This document shows, one piece after another, positions 11,160 through 23,069 of a stretch of 64,000 bases of DNA. The stretch comes from Diphasiastrum complanatum (taxonomy: Eukaryota > Streptophyta > Lycopodiopsida > Lycopodiales > Lycopodiaceae). The notes beneath the pieces are model-generated. The model was not told the origin of the DNA and did not search any database. It saw nothing but the letters and a program-made list of their open reading frames with translations. The stretch lies in NCBI GenBank assembly GCA_029204225.1, contig CM055094.1, positions 31,719,841 to 31,783,840 of the forward strand, given 5' to 3'. Every line of letters starts with the position of its first letter. The stretch's first letter is position 1. A program made the position numbers and the translations under genes.

Positions 11160-12992
11160 TGAATGACTTCTTCAATTTGATCCATCAGTAATCCTCACGG
11201 ATGTGTGCCATGAGCTGATCCGAAATCTGAATGAGACAGAAGAAAAACATATTTCCACCACTGTCTGGAATCAAGAGATAATTATTACAAAAGGATTTTA
11301 TTGTCGTGCCTTAGGTTTGCCTATGGACGGCAGTATGCCTGTTACAAAGCTAGACTTCATCACTGAGAGTGGAGTTTTTCAGAAAGAAGTTTGGCTTGAG
11401 AAATGGGGGATATAAACTCTCTTATTTCAGAGACTCCAATCTCATAAGCTTTGTGCGATTTGCTCTTGCTTCTATATTCTTACCGGAGCAAGAGTATACT
11501 ATTTCTAATACGAATATGGGATACCTGCTGAGAGCCCTAAATGGAGAACTCATTGCCTTCGAACAGATTGCTTTCAAGCAATTCTGTAAGTTAGTAAAGA
11601 TTAATCAGTTTTCCAGGCTTGGTTTGCAGATTGGTATTCTATGTATGCATGCCAGTGTGTTAATTGTGCAGTAAGATATCTCTCGTGGGAGATACATGAT
11701 CAACCCAACAGCTTGGAAAGGTATCCAAGAAAGAATGATCCAAACCTTCCAGCTGCAATATCTGCAACTCTAGATGGTTTCATACGAGAAATTGAAAGAA
11801 GAACTGGAAGAGGTTAAGTTCCAATCGAACGAAATCCAGAATTTTGAAGAGAAAGAACTTGTCCAGCGCCAGGACCAGTCTACGCAGACGGACTCTATCA
11901 GAGAAGGCCATCCAGACAAATATTATTTTTAAGCAAATCCAGAAAGATCAAGAGGTGTAAGCTGACCCTGATGATGCTGAGAAGCCAATAGCAATCATTT
12001 GGCAGTAGGCTAAAGCGTCACATAGTGAAGCTGTCGAGAGAAAGAACAAGATAGTGTATTCACTACTAAAGACAGAATTTCAGACATTCCAGCAAGAGCT
12101 AACGTTTTTTCTAGTCCAGAACTCCAGTGGAAAATGGACTACCTTCTTTTACCTAAACTTTTGGTTATACAAAAGAACAATGGGAAAGCCCTTGGACTTT
12201 TTCTAGCCTAAACACTTTTTGGGCCAAACTAACAGTGCACCAAAAAAGTATCCTTGCTCTTGCCATTGTTCAGAATAAGTTCAATGTACAAACTAACTAT
12301 ATCCATGTTGTCACAAGATCTTTGTATATACATATTTTAGAATACCTAAGAACATTTGAAAATAATATTTTTCCAGCTCTGGATGAGTATTGGAATAAGC
12401 TAGACTCATTAACATTTTTTATGTTAAAGAAGTTGTCCCTAGCCCTAATTCCATCCCTTCTAGAATCTCCAGTCAGCTGTTATTCCTTGATTTGTGGAAA
12501 ATTTACACAGATTGGGAATCTAACTATTCTCATTATTTGGTGGAAGTCAAAGCAGATAATACAATTTGCTCCACTAATCCAATAGCCAGACCATACCATA
12601 CTTACAATTATATAAACATTGCTTCTTTTATTTCATATGCCCTTTCGTCCATTTAACAACTGTACATTAAAGAAAAGTTCCTAGAATATACATATGTAGC
12701 CCTCTCACTAATTGTCCCTTCTGCTGAGATGTCTGAAATCTTGTCTAAGGATAGTTGGTACACTCACCTTGAGTATAACACATTGATCGACAACCCCCTT
12801 GCACCATTCGGAAATCAAGGAATGGGAGATTATCTGAGTCTATCATTCCAGGAAGATTATAACCAAAAGAACAATTATTACTTTTCTACAAAAGGGATGA
12901 CCTTAGAGCAAGTCAATGAAAAAAATGAAGCCCGAGAAAAGGCTATTTTCCATAGAAAGCTAGCCAGCAGGAAGCGACAGAGAAGAATGTAA
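11160..12992 (+). pseudogene. Degenerate forward-strand coding block, unrecognised
   Basis: Several forward frames run in succession: about 11203-11415, 11369-11674, 12235-12585 and 12729-12992. They are separated by stops and frame changes. The last ends in a basic tail (RKLASRKRQRRM) after a Gln/Glu-rich helical stretch, and 11830-12060 is rich in Gln/Glu codons suggestive of coiled coil. I see no gag, protease, RT or integrase motif. Position next to a Copia RNase H scrap suggests retroelement cargo or a third ORF, but this is inference. Confidence 0.3.
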
Positions 12993-12999
12993 GCAAATT

Positions 13000-14100
13000 G
13001 TTTGCGAGCCGCTGCACAGTTGAGGCAGGGGATATGTGGAGCCTCATAATCCCACATTATGCAAAATTATTGTTTATATTGTAGAAAATTTCAGTTTTTA
13101 TACATGTAAATGTGCTATAGTACCTAAATTCATGTAAAGGCCTATTTGCACTTTGAAAATTCACATTTAGGTTAGAACTCGCGACGTTTTGTGCGACGTT
13201 TTATAGAGACACAGTAGTGGATCTTAACCGACATCTTAACGGTTGGTAAACGACATTGAGGCTGGCGATCGTTCCTATAAGGTTGACACTTTGTGCCATT
13301 GTACTTACGCATTTGCATAGATCTGAGTATCAATAGAGAGAGAAGAGAGCCAGTTTCTATAAGCTTGAGCATTCTTTCTCTCTACCATCATTTACAACAT
13401 TACTTCTTATCAATTGAGCGAATACACTCTATATGATCTATAACTGTTTGTGTATCTGCTCTATCTACGTCACACATATTTCTCATGTTTTACTGAATTT
13501 CAGTCACTCTAATGTGGATTTTCAGGTGTCACCAGAGAGCGACAATTCTGACTAATGTGTGCAGGGAATTAGCCGAAGTTGTTAAACATAACCTTAAGCG
13601 GAATTTCTTTCAATTTTGAATGAGCTATGTGTTCATATAATGAACTTGTTTAATGCTCTGTTCTGTTTGCTTGTGATAAGAACTAATTCACTATATTCAA
13701 TTAAGAGAAATCATTAGCCAATACGATTTTGTTTGATGAATCTATTTGCTAGTTGTCGTCTGATCTGATTGCTTACTGTTATTTGAAGTGCCTGAAAGAT
13801 AAAGTAATCTTTATAATCACAGACCTTGACCAATTCATTTCACCATTGGTGTTCTTGGATGCCAATTTACCCAAATATCTTTGGATAACCAGATATGTCG
13901 TTGTAGTATTCATTGTGAATATTACACATCACAGTCCATTTACCATATTACATACACTTATCATACGAAATACGAGATTATTCTCTCTCTTGGAGAACGA
14001 TCAAACCTTTTATACTACTTAATTCATTGATTTTGTGAAAATCTATAATGACTAGGCCACCACACTAATCCAAATCTAAATTTGGCCTAATCACTTAATT
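13000..14100. other. Non-coding, LTR-like sequence
   Basis: No supportable gene. The part from about 13060 to 13560, with a CTCTCTACC-rich segment and cytosine-rich reverse strand, resembles LTR/leader sequence, but I could not find a matching partner or primer site. Confidence 0.3.
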
Positions 14101-14199
14101 ACGAGTGTACAATGAGTGGTTTAGATAGAAGACCCCCAAAACTCAAGTTTAAGGCCTATTGACTATTCAAGCTCAACATAAATGAACTAAAGTGATTAT

Positions 14200-14530
14200 G
14201 ACTATCCTCCACACATGGTAACATGCTCCACACATGTGAAATTTCACTATGCACATGAAATTGCAAAATGATCAAGTTATATTTTGTCAAATCTTCACAC
14301 ATGCATCAAAATGATATCTCCAAATAGGGCCAGTACTCAAAACATTAGGCATAAGAAAACATGACTCTAAAGGGTCTCATGGGGATGGTGATTCTAGAAA
14401 ACACAAAAAGAGAGGATATTTTCTCTTCTGACAATTATTTTACATTTTCATGTACATATTTCAATCACACATGTGTGTGGAGCATATTCCCACGTGTGAA
14501 TAGTAGGTCTAGTTGCATTAGTTAATTCAT
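14200..14530. repeat. Relic related to the 850-bp LTR at 22144 and 27097
   Basis: GTGTGGAGCATATTCCCACGTGTGAA at 14474-14500 parallels GTGTGGAGCCTGTTCCCACGTGTGAA in the 850-bp LTRs, and the stretch carries several CACATGTG words. It looks like a diverged LTR of the same family. The boundary is uncertain. Confidence 0.4.
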
Positions 14531-14749
14531 GTCATAAAATAGGCTCTTGTTTCTTGAAGCAAAAGCATGCCTCTCGAAATCTGAGTTGATCAAGATAGAT
14601 TTGATAGTGTACAAACTCTCATGCATGATAGGAATGGATGTTCTGTTCTTCACAGGCCGCAATGAAATAGAGGTTGTCGTCCCACCAAAGAAAAACAATG
14701 ATGAAGAAGGATCTTGGATTTGCTTAGAGACTAGGATATAGATCAATTC

Positions 14750-15120
14750 TGATTTGTTTAAATGTTAGGGTAGGTGTCGTAGACAACTATAGAAAATACG
14801 AACGATTAGGCGTCTTAGACAACCGTGCTATTCTCTGTAGCATGTTGCATTCCTCGCATATTTCAGAAATATGTCACATTTCTCGGGTGTCCAAAATGTT
14901 CTGAAATCCTGAGTAGAACACCTTTGTCGCATTTTTCACAAAAACCTTTTGTGCTCAAAATGATTGAAATGTTTAGAAGACTTTGTCGGGTTTTGAAGAT
15001 TGCAAGTAAAAATGCGAACTATGCAACAATTAGTTCATTTTTGCAAACTACTTTGAGAGAGTGATTTACATGAGTGAATGGAGGGCAGTTAGGATGAGTA
15101 GGAGTAAGATTAACTCCAAC
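14750..15120. repeat. Diverged LTR-like relic
   Basis: Non-coding. Words such as ATGCGAACTATGC, TTAGTTCATTTTTGCA and TCGGGTTTT are shared in style with 36190-36600, suggesting both derive from one LTR family. It lies just downstream of no recognisable pol gene. Confidence 0.3.
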
Positions 15121-15467
15121 ACTCCCCCTTAAGCTTACTACTATGAATCTGAATTTAAATTGAGATAACATATCTACCAAAGTAGAATGTTTTCTCTTGA
15201 CAATGGTTTTGTCAAAATAGCAGCCAACATATTGTTTGTTTACAGTAACTTAGTACAACATCTTTATTTTGAACTTTCTCTCTAAGAAAATGAAATTGAA
15301 CTGATATATGCTTAGTTCTAGTATGAGTTCGTGGGTTTAGACATAGAGCAATGTAGTTTTGATTGTTACACTAAGAGTACAGTTGGACCCGTCTATGGAA
15401 ATTGCAGATCATGTAACAACCTTCTAAACCAAATAATTTCCTTCACTGTTGATGTAGTTGCAACGTA

Positions 15468-15952
15468 TTATGATTCTGTAGAGGACAACAAAATGCATTT
15501 CTGCTTTCTGTTGTTCCATGAAATGGATTTTCCTACAAGAAAACAAATATAACCAGATGTGGACTTTTTGGTATCCACGTCTCTTGCCCAATTTGAATCA
15601 GAATAAGTGACTAGTGTTAGTGTAGTTTCTGTACTACCATTTAGTACAAAGCATAGTGCTTCATAGCTTGAATATACCTCATTAGTCGTTGTAGAGGCTT
15701 CTTGTGTTGAAAGCATAGATTGGACACATATTGTGACAGTGTGCTTACCGCATACGCTAGATGAGGTCATGTGCAGATTATAGAATACATTATAGATCTG
15801 ATTATGGACTGATAAGGATATCTACACATCTCTTTTTGTTCTGCTTGAGTTCTGGGGCACATGTCTTCAGACAGTTTGAATCTTGGATCCATAGGTGTTG
15901 TTGGGAAAGAGGGTGTGTGAAAACCAAAAATAGCTCGAAAAGAAACGAACAC
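15468..15952 (-). pseudogene. Copia pol fragment (end of RT to RNase H), reverse strand
   Basis: The reverse strand reads TPMDPRFKLSED, YQSIIRSIMYSIICT, then YSDSNWARDVDTKKSTSGYI and SWNNRKQKCILLSSTES. This is the connection between Copia RT and RNase H, including the DSDWAGD-type catalytic block with substitutions. Two frames are needed, so it is broken. It belongs to a different copy from the pol at 16518-18779. Confidence 0.85.
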
Positions 15953-15989
15953 GAAAAGAAACGAACTTGAAACTCAAAAAAGAAATGAA

Positions 15990-16510
15990 CTCGAACGAAA
16001 AGTGTTCATGCGCAGTGGAATGAGCTATCTCACTCTTTTCCTACTCATGAGTAAGCCTATCATAATCGAACAGAACGTTAGTGATAGAAATCACGTTCAA
16101 TCTGATTACGTAGCCAAATATTAAGCAACAAAACATCAGAAAGATAATTTGTCGCGAACAACTAGAGAAATTATTAGTTGCGAATAATTCGTGAAGAGCT
16201 AGACTGAGCTTGACTGATAATCAGTCGCAAATTAGTCGTGAAGGCGAGACTAAATATTAGTCGCGAACAGCTAGACTAATAATAATTCGCGACGAACAGA
16301 CTACCAGATTAAGTAATAAGAGAGTCAGACAAAATGTATAAAAACATAGCAATATTGACACAAATCTGAACACAGAACAAACAGAGCTGTAATCAGATCA
16401 AATATAGCGAAATATACAGGTCAATAATGCAGGTGAGCACAAGACACAAAACAATTTCATGTCATGTGTCACAAAATTGTTCGTGAACAATTTTGTTTCA
16501 TGTCTTTTCT
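15990..16510 (-). repeat. LTR-like region downstream of the reverse-strand Copia pol
   Basis: This non-coding stretch sits where the 3' LTR of the reverse-strand Copia at 16518-18779 should be. It contains repeated TAGTCGCGAACAGCTAGAC-type words at 16150-16310 and a hairpin at 16471-16496. LTR ends were not found. Confidence 0.4.
16471..16496. repeat. 26-bp inverted repeat with 12-bp arms
   Basis: ACAAAATTGTTC and GAACAATTTTGT flank a 2-base centre (GT). Perfect arms. It could form a hairpin in RNA from either strand. Confidence 0.75.
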
Positions 16511-16517
16511 ATCAAAA

Positions 16518-18779
16518 TCAGAGTGGAGAGCTGGAAAGGCTTTGGCAATAGAAACATTTTGTTTTAAGACTGCTCCTCTGCTTCTCGAACAGACCTTTGT
16601 CTAAGGCCTTTGTGAAAATGTCAGCTATCATCTCTTTTGTTCCAATGAAGGTAGTCTGCAACATCTTCTTCTCAATTAGATCTCTTATCAAGTGGTACTT
16701 GATCGCAATGTGTTTCATCCTTGAGTGAAACACAGGGTCTTTGTTCATATGTATTGCAGATGTGTTGTCCATCTGTAAAACTAGAGGTTCATTCCTCATT
16801 TCGCCCAGTTCATCAAGGAATCGTTTGAGCCAAATTATTTTGTTGGCCATCTTTGCTATTGCAAGTACTCTGCTTCGCAAGATGATTGAGCCACAATGGT
16901 CTGTTTCTTGCTGACCCAGAGAATTGTTGCTCCTGATGCGATGGTGCATCCTCCTGAAACACTTTTGCAGTCGTCCCTTGAGAGGTGCCTAGCTAGCATT
17001 ACTGTAGGAAAGCATCTGGAACCCTGCATCACAACAATAACACAAACCAAAATCTTCTGTTAATTGAAGATATTGCGAAATTCATTTTGCAGTCTTCCAA
17101 TGAGTCGAGCCTAGATTTGTACATAATTGGCTCATCCTAGACACTGCATAAGCAATGTCAAGACGTGTGTTATTTACAAAGTACATCAATGATCCGATCA
17201 ACTTCCTATATGGTGTAAGCTGCATTAATTTTCTTTCTTCTTCAATTCTCAAACAATTTTTGTTCGTCGGTACCGTTCCTGCAAGCATTGGAGTATTTGC
17301 TCCTTTACAATTCAGCATCCCAAAATCTTCTAGGATTTTTTGGATATATCTAGACTAATGAAGGTACAATTTACCTCCCTCATAGTCCCTGTCAATCTGT
17401 AAGCCAAGGTAACACCTGGCTTCTCCCAGATCTGCAATCTTGAAATGTTTCGAGATATCATTCTTCACTTCGGCAATAAGCTTCTCACTCTTGTAGAGTA
17501 TCAGAATGTCGTCCACATACACAGCTACAATGATGATCTTCCCATCTGTAATTCTTACATAGACATTGGAATCAGCCATTAGTGGCTTGAATCCTAAGGA
17601 TTTCAGGACTTGATCTTTCTTCTTGTGCCATTTTCAAGCTGACTGTTTCAGTCCATAGATACTCCTATGCATTCTGCATGCATAAGTAGGAGACATAGCC
17701 TGGGGGTTGATCCATGTAGACCTCTTCGTCTAGCTCACCATGCAAGAAGACTGTCTTCTCATCCACAATGTGAATCCTGAGATCATAAGCAGCTGCATAT
17801 GAAAATAGTAAACGTAGGGATGAATGTTTCATGATAGGAGAGAAGGTCTCAGAATAGTCAATACCATAACTTTGAGAAAATCCCTTCGCTACAAGTCTTG
17901 CCTTATACTTTGAGACATTTCCATCTGGTCCATACTTTAGCTTGTATACCCATTTGCATTTTACAGTCTTTCACTTATCTGGTAATAGCTGCAATGTCCA
18001 TACCTGATTTTTCCTCATGGATTCCATCTTCTCATTCATGGCTTGGATGCACTTGTCCTTCTCTGGACATACAATTTCTTTCTCAAATGTTTGTGGTTCA
18101 CCACCGAATCCACAGAACTCTTCTGATGTAGAAGCTAAGCTATTTGGCACATATCTTGCTGGCGCTTTTCGTTGTCTTGTCAACCCTCTGGAAGATCCTC
18201 CTGGAACTGCAATGCCTTTGTCTTTGTCTGCTCTGCTAGGTCTAGAACCATTTTGGTTTACAGGTACTATAGCAGTAGGTCAAAACTTTCTTCCTTTGAG
18301 TGTTCATCCTCTGCTCCCTCTGTCACAACTGGCAGATCATAGTACTATCTTTCAAGAAGTTCATAACTGATGAGATCATCGTTGGCCATCATTATGCTCT
18401 CATTAAATTTGACATCTCTGACTGTCTTCACTATATTGGTTTCTAGCATATAGATTCTGTAGTATGACGAATTGTTTTCATATCCTACAAGATATCTTTA
18501 TTCAGCTTTCTCATCAAGCTTCTTTCGAAGCTTATCAAAAACATGTGCATAAGCTGCATAGCCAAATATACGGATGTGAGTCAAATTGGGTTTTCTACCC
18601 CACCATAATTCGTGTGTTGTCGTGTGAGAAACACCAGACTTTCTTGTCTTGTTCTGAATGTAAGTAGCTATAGCTACTGCTTCAACCCACGATACTCTTG
18701 GAGCTTTCGAGTAGGCCATCATGCATCTCTCACAAAAAATTTCAGTCTCGTCAAAATGATATCGGATCAACGTGCACAC
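16518..18779 (-). pseudogene. Copia pol pseudogene (integrase end, RT, RNase H)
   Basis: Reading leftwards on the reverse strand: integrase C-terminal segments MMAYSKAPRVSWVEAVAIAT and HELWWGRKPNLTHIRIFGYA (18779-18498); a linker with RQRKAPARYVPNSLAST (18183-17971); RT with an intact AVYVDDILIL motif (17579-17355); PYRKLIGSLMYFVNNTRLDI (17318-17082); and RNase H with SKKQTIVAQSSCEAEY and KHIAIKYHLIRDLIEKK followed by ADIFTKALDKGLF (16949-16518). Several frameshifts and stops break it, and gag, protease and the integrase core are missing. Close in sequence to the forward-strand relic at 44637-46054. Confidence 0.88.
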
Positions 18780-18789
18780 TGTTGTTCAG

Positions 18790-19474
18790 TCCTTAACCAA
18801 AATCATTCAGTCGCGTTGAATTTTTCACTCAATTACTTCCTTCCAATGTTCGTGTGGCTTGAACAATTTTGTATCTCACACTTGATTCTTTGCATGTGTG
18901 ATTGGATAAGAATCTTCTTACTTTAGCACCTCCAATTGATGGCTTATTAGAAACGTTTCCTTTTTTTTTCGGAGAGTCTGTCACTTTTTCCAATCGTGAC
19001 ATTCCCTTTATGTATTCCTGCATTTGACAAAACTATTTCCAACCTCCTAATTGTTGCTTTAGCCACAGACTCTGGTTTATGATTCCATGCTAGTAGAATA
19101 TGCAGGTAAATAAGTTTTTCAATAATACGAACCTCAGCATGCAATGTGCATATGTGAACATTTTTTAATGGAATTGGCAGAACACTTTTCATATTTGGAT
19201 CTTCAGTTTCTCGTGTTGGGCCAGTGTTTGATCATCCCAAATTCATATTGTAGCAATCCTTTATGCAGTAAAGACATGGATGCTTTGATGTTGCCCCATG
19301 AGAGACATTGTACATACATTTTAATGTTTTAAAATCCCCTGCAAGGTGCCATTGAATTTGAAAACTTCCATGGTTTTTTACTATAAATTTCTCACCATCC
19401 AAATGTCTCTTTATAATCTCGCCATGATTTGTATTTGAAAGTATCCATGAACATATTTTATGGTCATCTTTCAA
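18790..19474 (-). pseudogene. Broken transposon-like gene with HPCLYC and TLHAEVRIIEKL segments
   Basis: Two blocks in one reverse-strand frame (19474-19232 and 19192-18947) are separated by a stop. A frameshifted third (19023-18829) appears to continue the same protein. Visible blocks: QWHLAGDFKTLKCMYNVSHG, SKHPCLYCIKDC (a CxxC pair), CTLHAEVRIIEKLIYLHILL, and NKPSIGGAKVRRFLSNHTC. The blocks read like one conserved protein. I recall similar unnamed, probably transposon-encoded proteins in large plant genomes, but I cannot name the superfamily. It directly abuts the reverse-strand Copia integrase fragment, which may have truncated it. Confidence 0.5.
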
Positions 19475-19696
19475 GATCTGTAGAGAAGCAAGTAATGCAT
19501 GACATGTCAGTAAAAACTGGCAAGGTATGAAATGTTAATAATGATATTCTAAATGAAATTTGAAATGTATACTTGAAATGCCGCCAACCACCATATGTGC
19601 CATTGTGACTATAGAAAAGGTAAATCAGATATCCACAGTAGCCTTGCCCGAAAAGAGTAAAATTATGTTGTTGAAGGTGCTAGGTAGTGATGACAA

Positions 19697-19772
19697 CATT
19701 TGAGAGACTTGGGGGATGCCCAGGGGAGATAAATCATTTGAGAGACTTGGGGGATGCCCAGGATAGCTAAAT
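19697..19772. repeat. 38-bp tandem duplication
   Basis: TTGAGAGACTTGGGGGATGC occurs twice at a 38-bp period, with nearly identical flanks. Confidence 0.75.
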
Positions 19773-19799
19773 CATTCATATCTTAGATTGCAAAGGAGG

Positions 19800-20460
19800 T
19801 CTGGATATCACAGTTCCTAGACTCTGGCTTTGAATTGTTGGATGGGATATTGGTTTATCAATTTGTCGAGCACATTGTGCTGCTTGATGAGCCATCTATG
19901 TGCAATTATTTTGAAGACATTAAGGTGGTTCATAGGAGTCACTTATTTGAGAGAGTGGCAAAGGACATGACATTGGCACAACCTAATAGAGCCTTGCAGG
20001 TCAATATGGACAGAGCTTCCAGGAGACTTACTTTCAGGTACACATTTACTTTTCTATTCATATATATGGGGTATCATTGCTTGCAATTCAACCCATTCTC
20101 ATTGAGATGGCATGTGGAAGTTTTAATTTCATCTTTGTAGGTAGTTGAAGTACTTACAAATCAACAGCCTCTTGAAGTCTCTGCCTCCTATAATGATGGC
20201 TTGGTTGTCTTTGGAAGGTAATGCTAGCATGTTCTTTGAGTACATGCTTAAAGATAAAGTGAAATTCAATGATTGGGAGAGAAAGAATTGCCCGTGGTGG
20301 CTAGATATGGCCAGAGACCACTTTTTGGATGAGGAAAGATAATATATGCAAAAACACAAAAGGGGTACACTTGTTCAGGAAAGCTACTCATCAGAGGATA
20401 ATAGCCAAGCAGCCAACATGCAACAAGAATGTGTAGAGGGTATGTGTAAAGATGCAAGGA
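19800..20460 (+). other. Unrecognised open frames between transposon relics
   Basis: Frames at about 19835-20140 and 20145-20342 are open but show no domain I recognise. The second includes the motif NDWERKNCPWWLDMARDHF. Continuity between them is broken by a stop and frame change. They may be one decayed coding sequence; 20460-20705 has nothing evident. Confidence 0.25.
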
Positions 20461-20705
20461 AAAAATGTTGGACCCTTTATGTGCCTCCCTAATTGGATGG
20501 ATCTAGAGGGCAAAAATGGGGGTCTATGGATCTATTCCAGGTGAGTATTGTGTGAAAAATAATCAGATCATTAATTTTCAATCAATCTCTAAGATCTTTG
20601 ATTACTTAAGATAGCACATCTAGCACCATTGACAATGTAGAACTCTAGCTCTAACAATGCATAGAAGCCATAAACTCTAATAGATATTGAAAAAATCAGA
20701 TATGA

Positions 20706-21262
20706 ATGATAAAGTATTGTTGTTGTCCGTACAAAACCAGTAAGCTACTATATTTTCCAACTAACCCAAACAAGATCCTAATCATGCAAAATCTACCCGA
20801 ACCTCGTACCATCCGTGAAGTATATTCCTTCCTTGGCCACACCAACTACTATCGGTGCTTTATTCTAGACTTCGCTAATAAAGCACGATTAATCTATAAA
20901 ATAGTCGGTGTCCCCAAAAGGACTGATGAACAATGTGTCGCATTCAATCAACTAAAAGAAGCCCTTACCAATGCATATATCCTCCAGGCTCCTGATTATT
21001 CCAAAGAATTCCATGTGCATACCAATGCATCCAAGTATGCCATTGGAGTAGTGCTCACCCAACCGGGAGAATTCAAAAGGATTATCCAGTTTGATTTCTC
21101 AGTAGACAATTGATACCCACTGAAGTCAATTATACCACTACCGAGCGTGAAGCTTTGGCAATGGTATATGCGGTTCAGAAGTTTTGCCATTATCTTTTGG
21201 AGAAAGTTTTTGCCTTCTTCACTGATCCATCAACAAGACTTGCACAACCAGTCGTATTACTC
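20706..21262 (+). pseudogene. Gypsy pol fragment (RT connection to RNase H)
   Basis: The forward strand reads REVYSFLGHTNYYRCFILDF, AFNQLKEALTNAYILQAPDY, and EFHVHTNASKYAIGVVLTQP. A frameshift follows near 21100, and the next frame gives TTTEREALAMVYAVQKF and FAFFTDPSTRLAQP before a stop at about 21260. This is the Ty3/Gypsy RT-RNase H junction. The RNase H catalytic region has HTNAS where DAS is usual. It ends almost exactly where the LTR at 21267 begins, so it is the flank into which the next Gypsy inserted, or that element's own truncated body. Confidence 0.85.
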
Positions 21263-21266
21263 GATT

Positions 21267-22060
21267 GATGTTAGCATACGTGCTAACATAGAAAAAATGA
21301 AAAAGAGAGAAATAAAACTCCGTGGCATGTGTTTTGTAAGTCCACGTACGAGTGTCTGTTAATAAACTTCCGCCATGGCATGTGTTTATAAGCCCGTGAG
21401 TAGAACCTTAAAAAATAATAAAATAGCTTAAACTTAGATTTAGAACTTAGACTTAGAAAACTTAAGATTAAAAATATTTTGTCTTAAGTTTTCCTAAGTT
21501 AAGAAACTTTGAAGTTCTAAAAAGGCTAGAAATAGATTAGTCCCATAAGTTAGTGGATACTTATGGAATACCCTCTTTGCCATAAAAGGAGAGGTATTTG
21601 CCTTGTAAATAACACTTTGAGATTATCATTAAATTGCTCTCTCTTTGAGATTATCATTCTATTTCTTTGTGTTCCCATTGGAAGGTGCATAGCTTGAGGG
21701 AAGGTGCTCGGGCCTTCTCTTGCCTTCTTTCATTGATTTTTTTCATTGTGGCATGTTTTTAATTGCTCTATGCTTAGTCTAGCCGCAATTTCTGTTCTCA
21801 ATCCCTTTGGGTGTTAATCTAGAATTTAGTTTAATCAACTTGCTAGTTGGGTAAGCCTTAGCAAGGTTTTGTATTTTGTCATCTTAGATAGTTTCATTTT
21901 CGTTTCGAGCACTGGTTGGGTAAGCCTTAGTGCTTCCATCATTATTCCTTATTTTCACATTTTTGTTTGAAGCTTGGTAGGAACTTAGAAAGTGGACGAT
22001 CCTCCCTATACTACACTGCATCATAAGTAGATCTAGCACAAACAAGATTTACTTCCAACA
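21267..22060 (+). mobile_element. Gypsy LTR (794 bp), host of the nested Copia-type element
   Basis: It begins TGTTAGCATACGTGCTAACA and ends TACTTCCAACA, with TG...CA boundaries. One base later comes a tRNA-Asp-type primer site, which makes this a 5' LTR. A 5'-truncated relative is at about 23070-23558 and a reverse-strand piece of the 5' end lies at 35555-35819. The U3 part has many CTTAAG/CTTAGA words. No second LTR for this element was found in the window. Confidence 0.8.
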
Positions 22061-22061
22061 T

Positions 22062-22075
22062 TGGCACCGTTGCCG
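22062..22075 (+). other. Gypsy primer-binding site, tRNA-Asp type
   Basis: TGGCACCGTTGCCG differs by one base from TGGCGCCGTTGCCG, complementary to the 3' end of plant tRNA-Asp(GTC). This primer is typical of Athila/Tat-lineage plant Gypsy elements (established knowledge). Confidence 0.75.
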
Positions 22076-22138
22076 CTTTTTGAGCATTTTTTACCTAGCT
22101 TTTTTTCCTTTTGTTTTCTTGCTTTTATGTTGTGTGTT

Positions 22139-22143
22139 TGCTT
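22139..22143 (+). repeat. Target-site duplication TGCTT (left)
   Basis: Five bases immediately before the 850-bp LTR, matched by TGCTT at 27947-27951. Confidence 0.85.
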
Positions 22144-22993
22144 TGTTAAAATTGGCAAAAGCTAACTTGATCAAATCTTGTAAATACCATTATGAGTAGT
22201 ACATATCATCATTAGACATGTGTGGAGCCTGTTCCCACGTGTGAAATAAATGCATATATCATTTAGATGAGTCATATAGGTTGTACCTACAATTTCATTT
22301 GAGATCTAGTGGCTAAAATGGCCAAAATATAGTTTTCTAGCTATATGCCACTTGGCAACATTTTATTGGTAGGAAAAGCTATTTCACATGGATAGGAGTG
22401 ATCTCACACGTGCCAAGGACTGCTCACATGTGTGAAAACATCAGTATTAGGTGAGATCCAACTTGTAGTAGATACTTGTGCAAGTCCCTATAAATTAGGA
22501 AAATTGTCTAAAATCAAGGGAGGTGGCTATAAGTTAGGAAACTTGGTCCATGTGTCATATTGATGATTATTGGTGGATCCTTTGATGAGTAGGCACTCTC
22601 ACACGTGCCAAATCAACTGAGTAAGCATCAGCTCTTGTGTATATATGGTGGCTCATTTGGCCATAATTGAAATGGAAGCTAAATCTTGGTTTTGGAGCAA
22701 TTCTAGTGTTTTCTCTCTATTTGTCTTGTGTTTTTATGCATTGATTGGGTTCTAAGCTTAGTATACTTTATTCTCAGCCTACTGTCCGTACTCTGATAGG
22801 TTTTCACACGTGTGAAATCAGCAAGTACAAGTTTTGATCAATAATGATTGTTCTTGTTAGATTTATTCATCTAGATTTGATCTAAATGCTATCTAATCTT
22901 GTGTAGATTGATAGGTTGATCTAATCTAACATCCAATCACACTTGTGGATCTGATTTAGATCTATTCATGGTCCATTTTGCTGTACTTTGACA
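22144..22993 (+). repeat. 5' LTR of the non-autonomous Copia-type element
   Basis: It starts TGTTAAAATTGGC and ends CTGTACTTTGACA. It contains a TATA-like TATATAT near 22640 and five CACGTG/CACATGTG-type words, one of them the 16-bp palindrome at 22802-22817. Confidence 0.92.
22802..22817. promoter_or_regulatory. 16-bp G-box palindrome in the 5' LTR
   Basis: TTTCACACGTGTGAAA, a perfect palindrome. Its LTR partner is at 27755-27770. Confidence 0.7.
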
Positions 22994-23006
22994 TGGTATC
23001 AGAGCC
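22994..23006 (+). other. Primer-binding site, tRNA-iMet type
   Basis: TGGTATCAGAGCC directly follows the LTR-terminal CA, complementary to the 3' end of initiator tRNA-Met. Confidence 0.92.
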
Positions 23007-23069
23007 AAGTACAAGTGCATTTAAGGCATTGATCTAAACTATACCCAAATTGGCAAGTTTTTGGAAACA

